Shown: positions 17,518 through 27,023 of the stretch, in pieces | How positions within the stretch are numbered: the first letter of the stretch is position 1 | How the letters are laid out: the number at the start of each line of letters is the position of its first letter | Assembly: GCA_016745075.1 (NCBI GenBank) | Contig: JADGDD010000009.1 | Location: forward strand, 1-64,000 | Direction of reading: 5' to 3' | DNA length: 64,000 nucleotides | Source: Planctomycetota bacterium | GTDB lineage: Bacteria > Planctomycetota > UBA11346 | The notes under the pieces: model-generated | What the model saw: the letters and a program-made list of their open reading frames with translations, nothing else | What the model was told of the DNA's origin: nothing | The model's database searches: none | Translations under genes and position numbers: made by a program

Positions 17518-19128
17518 ATGTTTAACTTTAAAAAATTGACGAATCGAGGCCGTGAGGAGCTTGCCGCTGAAGAAGCTGAAGCAGAGTCTAGAGAAGAAGA
17601 GCGTCTACGTATTATTGAAAAACGAGCATTCTACTTAGACAAGCTTACAACAGATAAGGCCTTTCAAGTTTTTAGCCTTGATGGGCTCTATTGGATTTGT
17701 CCATATACAGTGAAATCTTTCAAGGCTTCACTTGATGCAGAAGAAATTGCGCTGAACCATTTGATCACCTCCGATCCAGAAGGACACGGACAACGACCCC
17801 ACCCCATTCGTGACATGCGCCGCCTACAACGCTTACAGATGTTACAAGAACTCGCCAAGAATGAACCGTACCGTTTTATTTTTGATGACCTAGGCATGTG
17901 GCTCAACCCATGGACAGGGGCATGGGATGACAGTATTCGCATTACTAATAAAAAAATAACAGGTGACACACTTAAAACGATGGCAATTGGTTTGTGCGTA
18001 TTACCAAGCAAAGATCTTCAGCACATGAAATCACAAGACATGCTGGAACAAAAGCTTCGCAAGAGAAATCAAACCATACAAACGAAACGACAAGAAGCCC
18101 AAGCAAATACATCATCTCAACCACTTCAAACCTTTGGCAACAAAAATACCCCAGATAACACAAGCAAAAAAAAGAAAAAGGCACTGATGCCACGCAGAGA
18201 ACCAGTAGTCTCTCTATCTTCAGATGATTTTGAAGCAGCAAGTGAGATTGAATCAGAATCAGCCGAAAAACTAGATAAAAAACTTGCACCAGACTACCTT
18301 TTTGGTGGATATAAAATAATCAAACATCTGTCTGATGGTGGCATGGGTACTATTTATTTGGCCATGCAGTTGTCCTTACAACGACAAGTTGTTTTAAAAA
18401 TTCTTCCGCGTTCCTATTCTCACGACCTGACTTTTTCTCGCCGTTTTATTCGTGAAGCGCAATGTTCTGCTGCCATCAACAATACTCATGTCGTAACGGT
18501 TTATGATGCAGGCAATGAGCATGGACAATTATTTCTTGCCATGGAATATATGGAAAACGGTGATGTTCTTGATTTAATGAGCCACAACGGTGGGTCACTA
18601 CCGCACATAACCACCCTACAAATCGTCCAAGACTGTGCTGTTGGCCTTGCTGCCATGCAAGAAGCGCAACTTGTCCATCGAGACATAAAACCATCAAATA
18701 TTTTTATTACCAAAAAAAGCCGTGCAAAAATTGGTGACCTTGGCCTTGTTCGATCCGTAACTCCACAAAAATTAACAGAACACGACGCTACCATTGGCAC
18801 GCCCGCCTATATGTCTCCTGAGCAGATTCAAAATAATAAAGAACTCGATATCCGTTCAGACATTTACAGCCTTGGAGTCACATTGTACGAAGTACTTACT
18901 GGAAAGCTTCCGTACAAAACAACATCGACCTGGGCACTGTTTAATGCAATTATCAATGATCCCATTCCAGATATACGACAAACATTGCCTGACATTCATC
19001 CGAGTCTCGCAGATATTGTAACGACCTGTCTGCAAAAGAATCCAGAAGACCGCTATCTAACACCACAAGATTTAATGAACGCCTGCCGTATGCTGTTGGC
19101 CGAAATTGCTCCAAACGAGCTTTCCTAA
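17518..19128 (+). CDS. Ser/Thr protein kinase with unusual N-terminal region
   Basis: A 536-aa protein with a Hanks-type kinase domain at about 263-530: glycine loop LSDGGMGTIY, VVLKILP (ATP lysine), catalytic loop HRDIKPSN, DLG in place of DFG, GTPAYMSPEQ and SDIYSLG. All core catalytic residues are present, so it should be active. No transmembrane segment is seen. The first 260 residues hold a charged coiled coil (10-40), then two related blocks, GLYWICPYTVKSF (about 57-69) and GMWLNPWTGAW (about 124-134), each followed by a helix, then a lysine-rich linker. I do not recognise this N-terminal repeat; it may be the sensor. Confidence 0.88.
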   Translation: MFNFKKLTNRGREELAAEEAEAESREEERLRIIEKRAFYLDKLTTDKAFQVFSLDGLYWICPYTVKSFKASLDAEEIALNHLITSDPEGHGQRPHPIRDMRRLQRLQMLQELAKNEPYRFIFDDLGMWLNPWTGAWDDSIRITNKKITGDTLKTMAIGLCVLPSKDLQHMKSQDMLEQKLRKRNQTIQTKRQEAQANTSSQPLQTFGNKNTPDNTSKKKKKALMPRREPVVSLSSDDFEAASEIESESAEKLDKKLAPDYLFGGYKIIKHLSDGGMGTIYLAMQLSLQRQVVLKILPRSYSHDLTFSRRFIREAQCSAAINNTHVVTVYDAGNEHGQLFLAMEYMENGDVLDLMSHNGGSLPHITTLQIVQDCAVGLAAMQEAQLVHRDIKPSNIFITKKSRAKIGDLGLVRSVTPQKLTEHDATIGTPAYMSPEQIQNNKELDIRSDIYSLGVTLYEVLTGKLPYKTTSTWALFNAIINDPIPDIRQTLPDIHPSLADIVTTCLQKNPEDRYLTPQDLMNACRMLLAEIAPNELS

Positions 19129-19156
19129 ACGAATTTTTCTATAAAGGCCCGCCCAT

Positions 19157-20689
19157 ATGCATTGGATTGATTACCTCGTTCTGGCTGGCTACGTAAGTAT
19201 ATTAGGTATAATTGTCTGGAAAAGTAGGCCGGCAACAGAGAGCAGTGACGATTATTTTCTTGCTGGTCGCAACATTCCATGGTGGGCAGCAGCACTTTCT
19301 TTTATGGCCACAGCTTTAAGTGCAGCAACCTTTGTTGGCGTACCACAACTGGGATACACTGGAAACCTCACCTACTTAGCCGCAAATATTGGTGCCTTTA
19401 TTGCCATTGCTCTTGTCGCTTTTTTGTTTGTCCCTGCATTTTATAGAACTCGCGTTCGTACTGTGTATGAATACCTTGGACTTCGCTTTGGTAGCCCTGC
19501 GGCCACCGCTGCTAGTATCACTTTTTTACTGGGGCGCATTCTTGCTAGCGGCGTACGCTTATATATTGCTGCGGCTGCCCTCACCTTTTTATTTGCACCA
19601 AACGCGTATGCTCACGATCCAACGCTGCAATGTTTAACAGCGGTATTACTTGTGCTGACCGCAATTGTTGCCGTATCATTTGGCGGCATGCGTTGCGTTA
19701 TTTGGACTGATGTTTGTCAGGCTGGTATTTTTATTATCGCCGCATTAGCGAGCATCGTAACTATTTATTATTTGCTACCAGAAGAGGCTAGCATCAGCAA
19801 CATGGTGACGACCCTTGAATCACACGATAAACTGACTATTTTCGATACTTCATTTTGGGCACCAGATGAAAATACTGGTGCAGGTTTTTTTGCTGAACCA
19901 TTTACCCTACTCGCAATTATTTGTGGCATGACCCTTATTAACATGGGGGCTTATGGCACGGACCAGGATCTTGCCCAACGTCTACTAACCTGCTCTGATC
20001 AACGTGCTGGAAGCCGCTCTGCCATTGCTGCGGTTATTATTGCTATACCAGTTACTTTTTTATTCATCTGCGTTGGTTTTATGCTCTGGCTCTATTATCA
20101 GCAATCACCAGCGCTTGGTGGTAGCACTCCTGAAGCGATTCCAGCAGACAGCAAAGATATTTATTTATTCTTCATCCTCAATTCCTTACCCAGTGGCCTT
20201 TCTGGTTTGACTGCTGCGGGTTTACTTGCAGCCACGGTCTCCAGCCTCACCTCTGAATTAAACGCGATGTCTTCCACTTTTGTAACTGACTGTTTTAAAC
20301 CATGGAGTAAATCTGTAAACACCGATACCCATGAAATTCGCCTAGGCCGTTATGGTGTTGTGTTATCGGGCCTCTGTCTAGCCGGCTTTGCGAGTTACTG
20401 TGTATATACTCATTCGGATGAAGACGTATCTATTATTTCTCTGGCTCTTGGTATTATGACTTTTGCTTACTCTGGACTCGTAGGTATTTTTCTTTGTGCT
20501 TTACTTAGCAAGCGAGGCAATTCGCTATCCGCTATTTGTGCACTCTTAGTTGGTTTTATCAGTATTTGGACAATGAAAGAATACTACGCCGAAACCTTTT
20601 CCTTTACCTGGCAGATGTTTATTGCTGTAGGCCTGTGCTTCCTGGTCTGCTTTGCTGGGACTCCTTATAAGGCGAACAAAGATGCCTAA
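19157..20689 (+). CDS. Sodium:solute symporter (SSS family), probable MurNAc-type sugar importer
   Basis: A 510-aa polytopic protein with about 13 hydrophobic segments. The SSS signature is visible: SSDDYFLAGRNIPWWAAALS near the N-terminus, TVYEYLGLRFG, and GTDQDLAQRLLTC in the middle. It should import a small solute with Na+. It overlaps anmK by 8 bases and anmK overlaps murQ by 4, so the substrate is probably anhydro-N-acetylmuramic acid, MurNAc or a related amino sugar. This is inferred from context, not from substrate residues. Confidence 0.85.
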   Translation: MHWIDYLVLAGYVSILGIIVWKSRPATESSDDYFLAGRNIPWWAAALSFMATALSAATFVGVPQLGYTGNLTYLAANIGAFIAIALVAFLFVPAFYRTRVRTVYEYLGLRFGSPAATAASITFLLGRILASGVRLYIAAAALTFLFAPNAYAHDPTLQCLTAVLLVLTAIVAVSFGGMRCVIWTDVCQAGIFIIAALASIVTIYYLLPEEASISNMVTTLESHDKLTIFDTSFWAPDENTGAGFFAEPFTLLAIICGMTLINMGAYGTDQDLAQRLLTCSDQRAGSRSAIAAVIIAIPVTFLFICVGFMLWLYYQQSPALGGSTPEAIPADSKDIYLFFILNSLPSGLSGLTAAGLLAATVSSLTSELNAMSSTFVTDCFKPWSKSVNTDTHEIRLGRYGVVLSGLCLAGFASYCVYTHSDEDVSIISLALGIMTFAYSGLVGIFLCALLSKRGNSLSAICALLVGFISIWTMKEYYAETFSFTWQMFIAVGLCFLVCFAGTPYKANKDA

Positions 20690-21746
20690 ACCACGCCTTG
20701 TTGTTGGCTGCATGACTGGAACCAGTTGTGATGGACTTGATTGCGCCCTCGTTCAAATTGAAGGACAGGGGCTAGACATACAGGCACAAGTCCTTCGCTG
20801 CTTAAGCACCCCTTTGGGCAAGCTTGGAGTTCGGCTTAAAGACGCTTGTGATCAAAAACCATTGACCGCGCTTGCATGGGCGCAATTAAGTACTGAGTTG
20901 GCAGAAGCCCATGCAACAGCCATCAACCGTTTACTCGATGGAAAACAAGCCGATCTTATTTGTGTACATGGCCAAACAGTTTGCCATCAACCACCAATAA
21001 GTGCCCAGATCATTAATGCACCACTGATAAGCAAACGGACACACACAACCGTCATCTCTGATTTACGCGCCGCAGATATAACGCTTGGTGGACAGGGCGC
21101 ACCCATGACTCCACTAGCCGATTATATTTTATTTCGTGATACTATAGAACGCCGAACCATTGTTAATCTTGGTGGCTTTTGCAATATAACCTTCTTACCA
21201 AATGATTCGTGTATTGAAAAGATACAAGGCCGAGACATCTCTGCCTGTAACCATATTTTAAATGACCTCGCACGCAAATTCTACAACTCTGACTTTGATC
21301 CAGATGGTCAGTACGCTGAATCTGGTACCGTCGACACACATTGCGAAGAACGCTGGCTAAAAGCATTGCAACAACAACAGCGTGGTCGTTCGCTTGGCAC
21401 TGGCGATGAACAACCAGCACAAGCACGCTGCGAACACGATGCAGACACGCTCGCCAGTGTCTGCTCGGCACTCGCTCGGCACATCGTCAATAACTGTGAG
21501 CAAGCATCTGATCGCATGCTTATTGCTGGCGGTGGCGCTTATAATAAAGGTTTAATGAAATATTTACACCTTCACAGTAGCATTCCTGTAGAACAAACTG
21601 ATGCCTATGGTATAGACATTCAAGAACGCGAGGCCGTATGCATGGCTATTCTCGGCGCTCTGTGCGCAGACAAACAAGCCATTACTCTCCCTCATATTAC
21701 TGGTGCTTCTTGCTCAACAGTTGCCGGAAGTTGGAGCTACCCATGA
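20682..21746 (+). CDS. anmK: Anhydro-N-acetylmuramic acid kinase
   Basis: A 354-aa ASKHA-fold kinase. Signatures: GCMTGTSCDGLD at residues 9-20, VCVHGQT-type block ICVHGQTVCHQPP, SDLRAADITLGGQGAPMTPL, NLGGFCNITFLP and IAGGGAYNKGLM. It cleaves the 1,6-anhydro bond of anhMurNAc and phosphorylates it to MurNAc-6-phosphate, the substrate of the next gene's product. Start ATG 20682 overlaps the symporter stop (ATGCCTAA); the frame is also open from 20652. Slightly short but complete. Confidence 0.95.
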   Translation: MPKPRLVVGCMTGTSCDGLDCALVQIEGQGLDIQAQVLRCLSTPLGKLGVRLKDACDQKPLTALAWAQLSTELAEAHATAINRLLDGKQADLICVHGQTVCHQPPISAQIINAPLISKRTHTTVISDLRAADITLGGQGAPMTPLADYILFRDTIERRTIVNLGGFCNITFLPNDSCIEKIQGRDISACNHILNDLARKFYNSDFDPDGQYAESGTVDTHCEERWLKALQQQQRGRSLGTGDEQPAQARCEHDADTLASVCSALARHIVNNCEQASDRMLIAGGGAYNKGLMKYLHLHSSIPVEQTDAYGIDIQEREAVCMAILGALCADKQAITLPHITGASCSTVAGSWSYP

Positions 21747-22681
21747 CCGCATTACCCCCTGATCGTTCTCATGTTTTAAGTGAACAACGAAACACGGATG
21801 CCCGCCCACTGCACAGCCTTTCTGTTCGTGAATGCGTACACCACATACAGCAGGAAGATCATGCGGTACTACGGGCAGTCGAAGAAGCTGAACCAGCAAT
21901 AAGCAAGTTTATAGAAGCTGCCGAGCCCGGTTTTCTTATTGGTGGCCGCCTGATCTATGTTGGCGCAGGTACCTCTGGCCGCTTGGGTGTTTTGGATGCG
22001 TCTGAAGCACCGCCAACTTTTCACGTGAGCCCCGATCGCATTATTGGTATTATTGCAGGTGGCGATACTGCTTTACGAAAATCATCGGAAGGCGCTGAAG
22101 ATGATCCCAATGGTGCTTGCGCACAACTGGAAGCACTTCACCTCAATGAAAATGATAGTCTTATTGGCATAGCGGCTGGCGGCACCACCCCCTTTGCCCG
22201 TGGCGCAGTGCAGTGGACCGCACAACAAAGCGATGCTACCACAGGTTTTTTAAGCTGCTCGCCAATTGAAAGCCCACACCCACACTGCCACTTGATGATT
22301 GCGGCAACGGGGCCAGAAGTACTCACTGGCTCTACCCGCATGAAGGCAGGTACTGCAACCAAGTTAATCCTGAACACCATCTCTACCACATTAATGGTTC
22401 GTAGCGGACGAGTCTATGAAAACCTCATGATCGACATGCGTGCTACCAACAACAAATTGTGTGACCGCGCTGCACGTATTATCTCTAACCTCACTCACCT
22501 ACCACGAGCCGAAGCTTTTGACTTACTTCAGCAAGCAGACGGACGCGTAAAGACTGCACTCATCATGTTTGCCACTGGCAATAGCCAAGCCGAAGCGACT
22601 ACCATGATTGAATCTGATCCACAAGCCGTACGACGTTGCCTTGATGAAGCTCTTTCTGGCAAGAAACCCCCTTGCATTTAG
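21743..22681 (+). CDS. murQ: N-acetylmuramic acid 6-phosphate etherase
   Basis: A 312-aa SIS-domain lyase. Typical blocks: VLSEQRNTDARPLHSLSV, YVGAGTSGRLGVLDASEAPP, IIAGGDTALRKSSEGAEDDP, GIAAGGTTPF, and GSTRMKAGTATKLILNTIST. It removes D-lactate from MurNAc-6-phosphate to give GlcNAc-6-phosphate. Start ATG 21743 shares ATGA with the anmK stop. With the symporter and AnmK it completes a recycling or scavenging route for cell-wall amino sugars; no nagA or nagB is in the window. Confidence 0.96.
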   Translation: MTALPPDRSHVLSEQRNTDARPLHSLSVRECVHHIQQEDHAVLRAVEEAEPAISKFIEAAEPGFLIGGRLIYVGAGTSGRLGVLDASEAPPTFHVSPDRIIGIIAGGDTALRKSSEGAEDDPNGACAQLEALHLNENDSLIGIAAGGTTPFARGAVQWTAQQSDATTGFLSCSPIESPHPHCHLMIAATGPEVLTGSTRMKAGTATKLILNTISTTLMVRSGRVYENLMIDMRATNNKLCDRAARIISNLTHLPRAEAFDLLQQADGRVKTALIMFATGNSQAEATTMIESDPQAVRRCLDEALSGKKPPCI

Positions 22682-22737
22682 AAAACTCACCACCATACTG
22701 CGCCGCCCCAAAAGGCAGGGCTGTTTCCTGCTGGTGG

Positions 22738-22751
22738 CTGCATATATGCAG
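22738..22751. promoter_or_regulatory. Perfect 14-bp palindrome in the rpsD leader
   Basis: CTGCATATATGCAG is a perfect palindrome 57 bases after murQ and 113 bases before rpsD. Just upstream, CCACCA (about 22690) and TGGTGG (about 22733) could pair and may form a weak terminator of the murQ operon. Whether the palindrome is an operator for rpsD or part of a leader structure cannot be decided from sequence. No clear -10/-35 pair was found nearby. Confidence 0.35.
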
Positions 22752-22863
22752 ATGAACCTTGGTCCCTCGCCTTGGCAAATCTTCTAACTATCTACCACAA
22801 CAGGGCTTGAATTTGACGCGCCGATTTTGGCTGCAACAAAAATTGTTAGAAGGAATAGTTTAC

Positions 22864-23475
22864 ATGTCTCGTTACCGTGGTCCTCGCTTACGTATACTGC
22901 GCCGCCTGAACGCTGAATTACCAGGCTTCACTACTAAAGTTTCCCGTCGTGCCTATCCACCAGGCCATGCTGCTGCTACGAACAGCCGCTTTCCAAAACT
23001 CAGCGAGCATGCTCGCCGTTTGCAAGAAAAGCAAAAGCTTCGCTTCCATTATGGCTTAAACGAAAAGCAACTTCGTCTGATCTTTAACAAAGCGAACCGC
23101 ATGGGGGGTGACGCTGGTCATAACATGATCGAGCTGCTTGAAAGCCGTTTTGATAACCTTGTGTGGCGTGCTGGTCTTACCCGCACCATCCCAGCTGCTC
23201 GTCAGCTTATTGCTCATGGTCATATCAACATTGCTGACCGTCGCGCAAAAACTCCAAGCCAATCACTCAAAGTTGGACAAGCTTTCAGCGTTCGCCAAAA
23301 AGGCCTTCAACGCGAAGATATTCGTCTAGCTGTAAACAACCCAATTACTGAGCGCCCTGCTGGCCTCGAAATTGATTTGGACAAGCTTGCTGTAACCGTC
23401 ACTGCTTTACCAAGCCATGACCAAGCACCTGTTGACGTAGACATTCAAAAAGTAATCGAATTCTACGCTCGCTAG
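22864..23475 (+). CDS. rpsD: 30S ribosomal protein S4
   Basis: A 203-aa protein starting MSRYRGPRLRILRRLNAELP and carrying the S4 RNA-binding domain (ESRFDNLVWRAGLTRTIPAA, RQLIAHGHINI). It lacks the N-terminal zinc cysteines, so it is of the C-minus type. S4 nucleates 30S assembly. It stands alone here, outside any rpsM-rpsK-rpoA cluster, with its own leader and a strong terminator. ATG 22864 follows AGAAGGA at about 22849; a longer open frame to 22759 is not S4-like. Confidence 0.96.
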   Translation: MSRYRGPRLRILRRLNAELPGFTTKVSRRAYPPGHAAATNSRFPKLSEHARRLQEKQKLRFHYGLNEKQLRLIFNKANRMGGDAGHNMIELLESRFDNLVWRAGLTRTIPAARQLIAHGHINIADRRAKTPSQSLKVGQAFSVRQKGLQREDIRLAVNNPITERPAGLEIDLDKLAVTVTALPSHDQAPVDVDIQKVIEFYAR

Positions 23476-23500
23476 AAGTTCTAAGCGATTCATAATATTT

Positions 23501-23532
23501 AAAACCCCGACCAACATTGGTCGGGGTTTTTT
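23501..23532 (+). terminator. Strong intrinsic terminator after rpsD
   Basis: AAAACCCCGACCAA and TTGGTCGGGGTTTT form a perfect stem around a minimal CA core, ending in TTTTTT. It lies 26 bases after the rpsD stop. Being A-rich on one side and T-rich on the other it could work in both directions. Confidence 0.93.
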
Positions 23533-23573
23533 CATGTTTGCCTTTAAAGAAGCACTCACAGAATACTAAGCCT

Positions 23574-25118
23574 ATGCAACTCCAAAAACTTTTTGCAGCA
23601 GGAATTGAAGGCGTAAACGGCTACCTTGTAACCGTTGAAGTAAATCGGCAAGCTGTCGGTTCTGGTGCTGGCAGAACCACCGTCGTTGGCTTACCAGACA
23701 ACGCTGTACGAGAAAGCGTAGAACGAATTAAACCAGCCCTTTTTTCCAACTACCTGCACAATAAACAAAACGATAATATCACCGTCAACTTAGCTCCTGC
23801 TCACAAACGTAAAGAAGGCCCTTCTTTTGACTTAGCCATCGCCCTCGGTATTGCTGCAACCATGGATGGCCCACCTGATGACCGAGAAAAAGACAATAAA
23901 TTTGACCAGCTACCAACTGATACACTCTTTTTAGCTGAGCTTGCCCTTGATGGTACATTACGACCCGTACACGGTGCATTAGCAGCTGCCCAAGCCGCTG
24001 TTGATGCAGGGCTCACCCGAATGGTGGTTGCCCCAGAAAATGGTGCAGAAGCGGCCATTATTGATGATTTAGAGGTCTACACATTCACAACCCTCAAAGA
24101 AGTCGCTGATGCAATTCGCACTGGCTGGGGGCAAGCGCTGAGTAGTCCAGAACCTGCCACACACACTGAAGATCATCCAGATATGAGTGACGTCCGTGGA
24201 CAAGAGCATGCTAAACGCGCCCTCAAGATTGCTGCGGCTGGAGGGCATAATACCTTGTTCATTGGACCGCCAGGCAGTGGGAAAACCATGCTCGCCAGAC
24301 GACTTCCTGGCATTTTGCCACCAATGACCACTGCAGAAGCCCTAGAAGTTACGCGGATACATTCTGTTTCTGGCCTACTCTCCAACCACGATGGCCTTAT
24401 TCAGCAGCGCCCCTTTCGCGCTCCACACCACAACACTTCTGACGCTGGACTCATTGGCGGTGGCAGCATGCCCAAACCCGGGGAAGTAACACTCGCAAGC
24501 AATGGCGTATTATTTCTTGATGAATTGCCAGAATTTAATCGCCGTACTTTGGAAACATTGCGACAGCCTTTAGAAGATGGGCATCTTATTGTTAGCCGTG
24601 CCGCAGGACGACTCACCTTTCCAAGTCGCTGCATGTTAATCGCCGCCATGAACCCATGCCCTTGTGGATACTTAGGCCACCCAAGCCGCCGTTGCACCGA
24701 TAACAACAATGCCATTCATAATTATCGCAACCGCATTTCTGGCCCTTTGCTGGACCGCATTGATATTCATCTTGAAGTGCCTGCACAAAGCCCGCAACAA
24801 ATTGATGATGGCCAAGCCGGCGACAGTAGCGAAGACATCCGCGCCACCGTCAATCAAGCCCGCGCCCGTATGATAAACCGACAAGGCTGCTCCAATGCAG
24901 AACTTAGCGGTAAGCTGTTACAACAACACGTTCAATTACCTGAAGATGCAAAACAACTACTTCACCAAGCCGTTGATGAACTGGGGTTAAGCGCACGAGC
25001 TTATGACCGAATTCGCAAAGTTGCTCGCAGCATCGCCGACCTTGATAACCGAGACAACATTTCTATTGAAGATATTTCAGAAGCGATTGGCTACCGTCTA
25101 CTCGACCGCCAAACATAA
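23574..25118 (+). CDS. comM: YifB/ComM-family Mg-chelatase-like AAA ATPase
   Basis: A 514-aa protein. N-terminal Lon-like fold (MQLQKLFAAGIEGVNGYLVT, GLPDNAVRESVERIK), then an AAA+ Mg-chelatase-like domain with Walker A FIGPPGSGKTML (about 229-240) and Walker B LFLDELPEF, then the cysteine motif NPCPCGYLGHPSRRC and a C-terminal helical domain. ComM is a hexameric helicase that promotes branch migration when foreign DNA is integrated during natural transformation. ATG 23574 fits the family start; upstream frame is not conserved. pyrE follows after 15 bases. Confidence 0.9.
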   Translation: MQLQKLFAAGIEGVNGYLVTVEVNRQAVGSGAGRTTVVGLPDNAVRESVERIKPALFSNYLHNKQNDNITVNLAPAHKRKEGPSFDLAIALGIAATMDGPPDDREKDNKFDQLPTDTLFLAELALDGTLRPVHGALAAAQAAVDAGLTRMVVAPENGAEAAIIDDLEVYTFTTLKEVADAIRTGWGQALSSPEPATHTEDHPDMSDVRGQEHAKRALKIAAAGGHNTLFIGPPGSGKTMLARRLPGILPPMTTAEALEVTRIHSVSGLLSNHDGLIQQRPFRAPHHNTSDAGLIGGGSMPKPGEVTLASNGVLFLDELPEFNRRTLETLRQPLEDGHLIVSRAAGRLTFPSRCMLIAAMNPCPCGYLGHPSRRCTDNNNAIHNYRNRISGPLLDRIDIHLEVPAQSPQQIDDGQAGDSSEDIRATVNQARARMINRQGCSNAELSGKLLQQHVQLPEDAKQLLHQAVDELGLSARAYDRIRKVARSIADLDNRDNISIEDISEAIGYRLLDRQT

Positions 25119-25133
25119 TAAAGGAATTACAAT

Positions 25134-25799
25134 ATGCTTACCGAATTACAAAAAACGTTTCTTACTCTACTTGTTGAACGCGAAGCTCTCCGGTTCGGTT
25201 CTTTTACTCTCAAATCCGGTCGACAAAGCCCCTTCTTTATCAATACAGGCTGCTTTAACAAAGCCACTGATATTGCCGCACTGGGCCACTGTTACGCACA
25301 AACCATCATCGACAAAATAGGCACACATATCGATACCGTTTTTGGACCTGCCTACAAAGGCATTCCGCTTGCACTTGGTGCAGCTCAAGAGTTCACCGCG
25401 CTTACTCAAAAACCAATTGGCTGGACCTATGACCGTAAAGAAGTGAAAGACCATGGTGACGGTGGGTTATTTGTTGGTTATCCATTATCCACTAGCAGCA
25501 AGATTGTGCTGGTGGACGATGTTATGACTGCTGGCACAGCCATTCGTGAAAGCATGCAAAAACTACAACCTACTGGCGCCGATGTTTGCGGCATTGTTAT
25601 CAGCGTTGATCGTATGGAAAACGGTGCCAACAATATTACCGCACGCGAAGAAATTGCCCAAGAATTTAACACACCGGTACATGCTATTATCACCATTCGT
25701 GAAGCAGTTGACTACCTCTGTACCAATGACATTAACGGCACACGTTACCTTAGCGAAACAGATCGACAAACGGTCTATTCTTACCTTGATCAAAAATGA
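25134..25799 (+). CDS. pyrE: Orotate phosphoribosyltransferase
   Basis: A 221-aa type I phosphoribosyltransferase. FGSFTLKSGRQSPFFIN at the N-terminus is the OPRT signature, FGPAYKGIPLA follows, and the PRPP loop is IVLVDDVMTAGTA (about 123-135). Makes orotidine-5'-phosphate in pyrimidine synthesis. Preceded by AAGGAATTACAAT, a good ribosome site. Ends one base before the convergent peptidase stop. Confidence 0.94.
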   Translation: MLTELQKTFLTLLVEREALRFGSFTLKSGRQSPFFINTGCFNKATDIAALGHCYAQTIIDKIGTHIDTVFGPAYKGIPLALGAAQEFTALTQKPIGWTYDRKEVKDHGDGGLFVGYPLSTSSKIVLVDDVMTAGTAIRESMQKLQPTGADVCGIVISVDRMENGANNITAREEIAQEFNTPVHAIITIREAVDYLCTNDINGTRYLSETDRQTVYSYLDQK

Positions 25800-25800
25800 A

Positions 25801-27021
25801 TTAACGCATTGCTTTTTCTATAGCTTGGACGGTTTTAGGAATAGTACGCGTTAATTCAATGCAGCCCTTTCCTGTAATAAGTAAATCATCTTCTATTCGA
25901 ATACCAAAACCTTCTTCTGGTAAATATACCCCTGGCTCATTCGTTATAAGCATATTTTCCGCCAAGGGCAGACTATAATCAGCTGGGTCATGAACATCTA
26001 AGCCAAGGTGATGCCCTATACCATGATGGCGAGTAAACCCAGCATCTAGAATAGGGGCCCAAGCAATTTCATTTAATTCAGCGAGAGTTATTCCTGGCTG
26101 TGCATGTTTTTTCGTAAGCGTATTACATTGCAAAACAATTTCATACACTTCACGAAAACGTTTATCTGAAAAACGACCGTGCTGCGGAAGTGTTCTCGTG
26201 ACATCAGCACAATACCCACCAGCAGTAGCACCCGAATCAATTAATAGCGGTTTCTTTTTTTGCAAAGGCTGATCATTATGTGGATAATGAAGCGTTGCTC
26301 CATTGATACCGGAACCAACAATTGGTGCAAAGGCCTGCGCCTGATAATGCGGTTTTATATACGCAGCAACCAATGAAGCAGCAACTTCTGCTTCAGTTTT
26401 CATCATTGGTATTTTTCTTAAACTTTGCTTCAAACCCTGAGCGGTAATCGAAACAGCTTTTTTATGCCAAGCTATTTCTTCCATATCTTTAGACATTCTC
26501 TGCTGTACAAGAATGGGTTCGGCATTTCTCGTCTTTATCCCTTTAAGCTTTTTTCTCCAACGAAAAGCTGCATCTGTTTGAAAGCCTGGTTCTTTGTTGC
26601 GCCACAACATAGCCAGTTCATTGCCTGCACCTGCTGTATTCTTTTCGAGTACTGACTGTAATTTTGAAATGTCTTTTGTCTGAAGACCGAACGTCGACGA
26701 GGCCATTGCTCCGGCAGCAAGACGGGCACCTTCCCACACAACTCTTTCTGGGTCGCCCGCATCTAAAAACAAAACATCAGGACCAGATGCCGCGATAAGC
26801 AACACTGCTCCTGGCTCATGGCACCCACAGTAATATTCAAACCACGCATCTTGCCGCAGAGCTCCCGCAGGTGGAGAAACAGCCGTACTAGCATCGTGAA
26901 ATGCCGATCCACAAACGAGAAGAGGGATAGCTTGTCCAAATTCCTTCCGCATAAGCTTCCGCGCTTCACGACGGCGGCGCTTATAGTTTTCAAGAGGAAC
27001 ACTTAATCCACGAATAATCAT
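25801..27021 (-). CDS. M24 aminopeptidase, Xaa-Pro type
   Basis: A 406-aa metallopeptidase with an N-terminal creatinase-like domain (ENYKRRRREARKLM) and a C-terminal pita-bread domain. The five metal ligands are visible: D in LIDSGA, D in CADVTRTLP, H in HHGIGHHLGLDVHD, E in ITNEPGVYLP, E in RIEDDLLIT. Likely removes N-terminal residues ahead of proline. Its start is only 2 bases after the stop of the upstream transposase-like gene and lacks a clear ribosome site, so translation may be coupled. Confidence 0.9.
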   Translation of the reverse strand: MIIRGLSVPLENYKRRRREARKLMRKEFGQAIPLLVCGSAFHDASTAVSPPAGALRQDAWFEYYCGCHEPGAVLLIAASGPDVLFLDAGDPERVVWEGARLAAGAMASSTFGLQTKDISKLQSVLEKNTAGAGNELAMLWRNKEPGFQTDAAFRWRKKLKGIKTRNAEPILVQQRMSKDMEEIAWHKKAVSITAQGLKQSLRKIPMMKTEAEVAASLVAAYIKPHYQAQAFAPIVGSGINGATLHYPHNDQPLQKKKPLLIDSGATAGGYCADVTRTLPQHGRFSDKRFREVYEIVLQCNTLTKKHAQPGITLAELNEIAWAPILDAGFTRHHGIGHHLGLDVHDPADYSLPLAENMLITNEPGVYLPEEGFGIRIEDDLLITGKGCIELTRTIPKTVQAIEKAMR

Positions 27022-27023
27022 AT

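Noticed and set aside
18163..18185. A-rich tract (lysine codons) in the kinase gene as a frameshift site
   Set aside because: The reading frame continues unbroken into the kinase domain, so no shift is needed.
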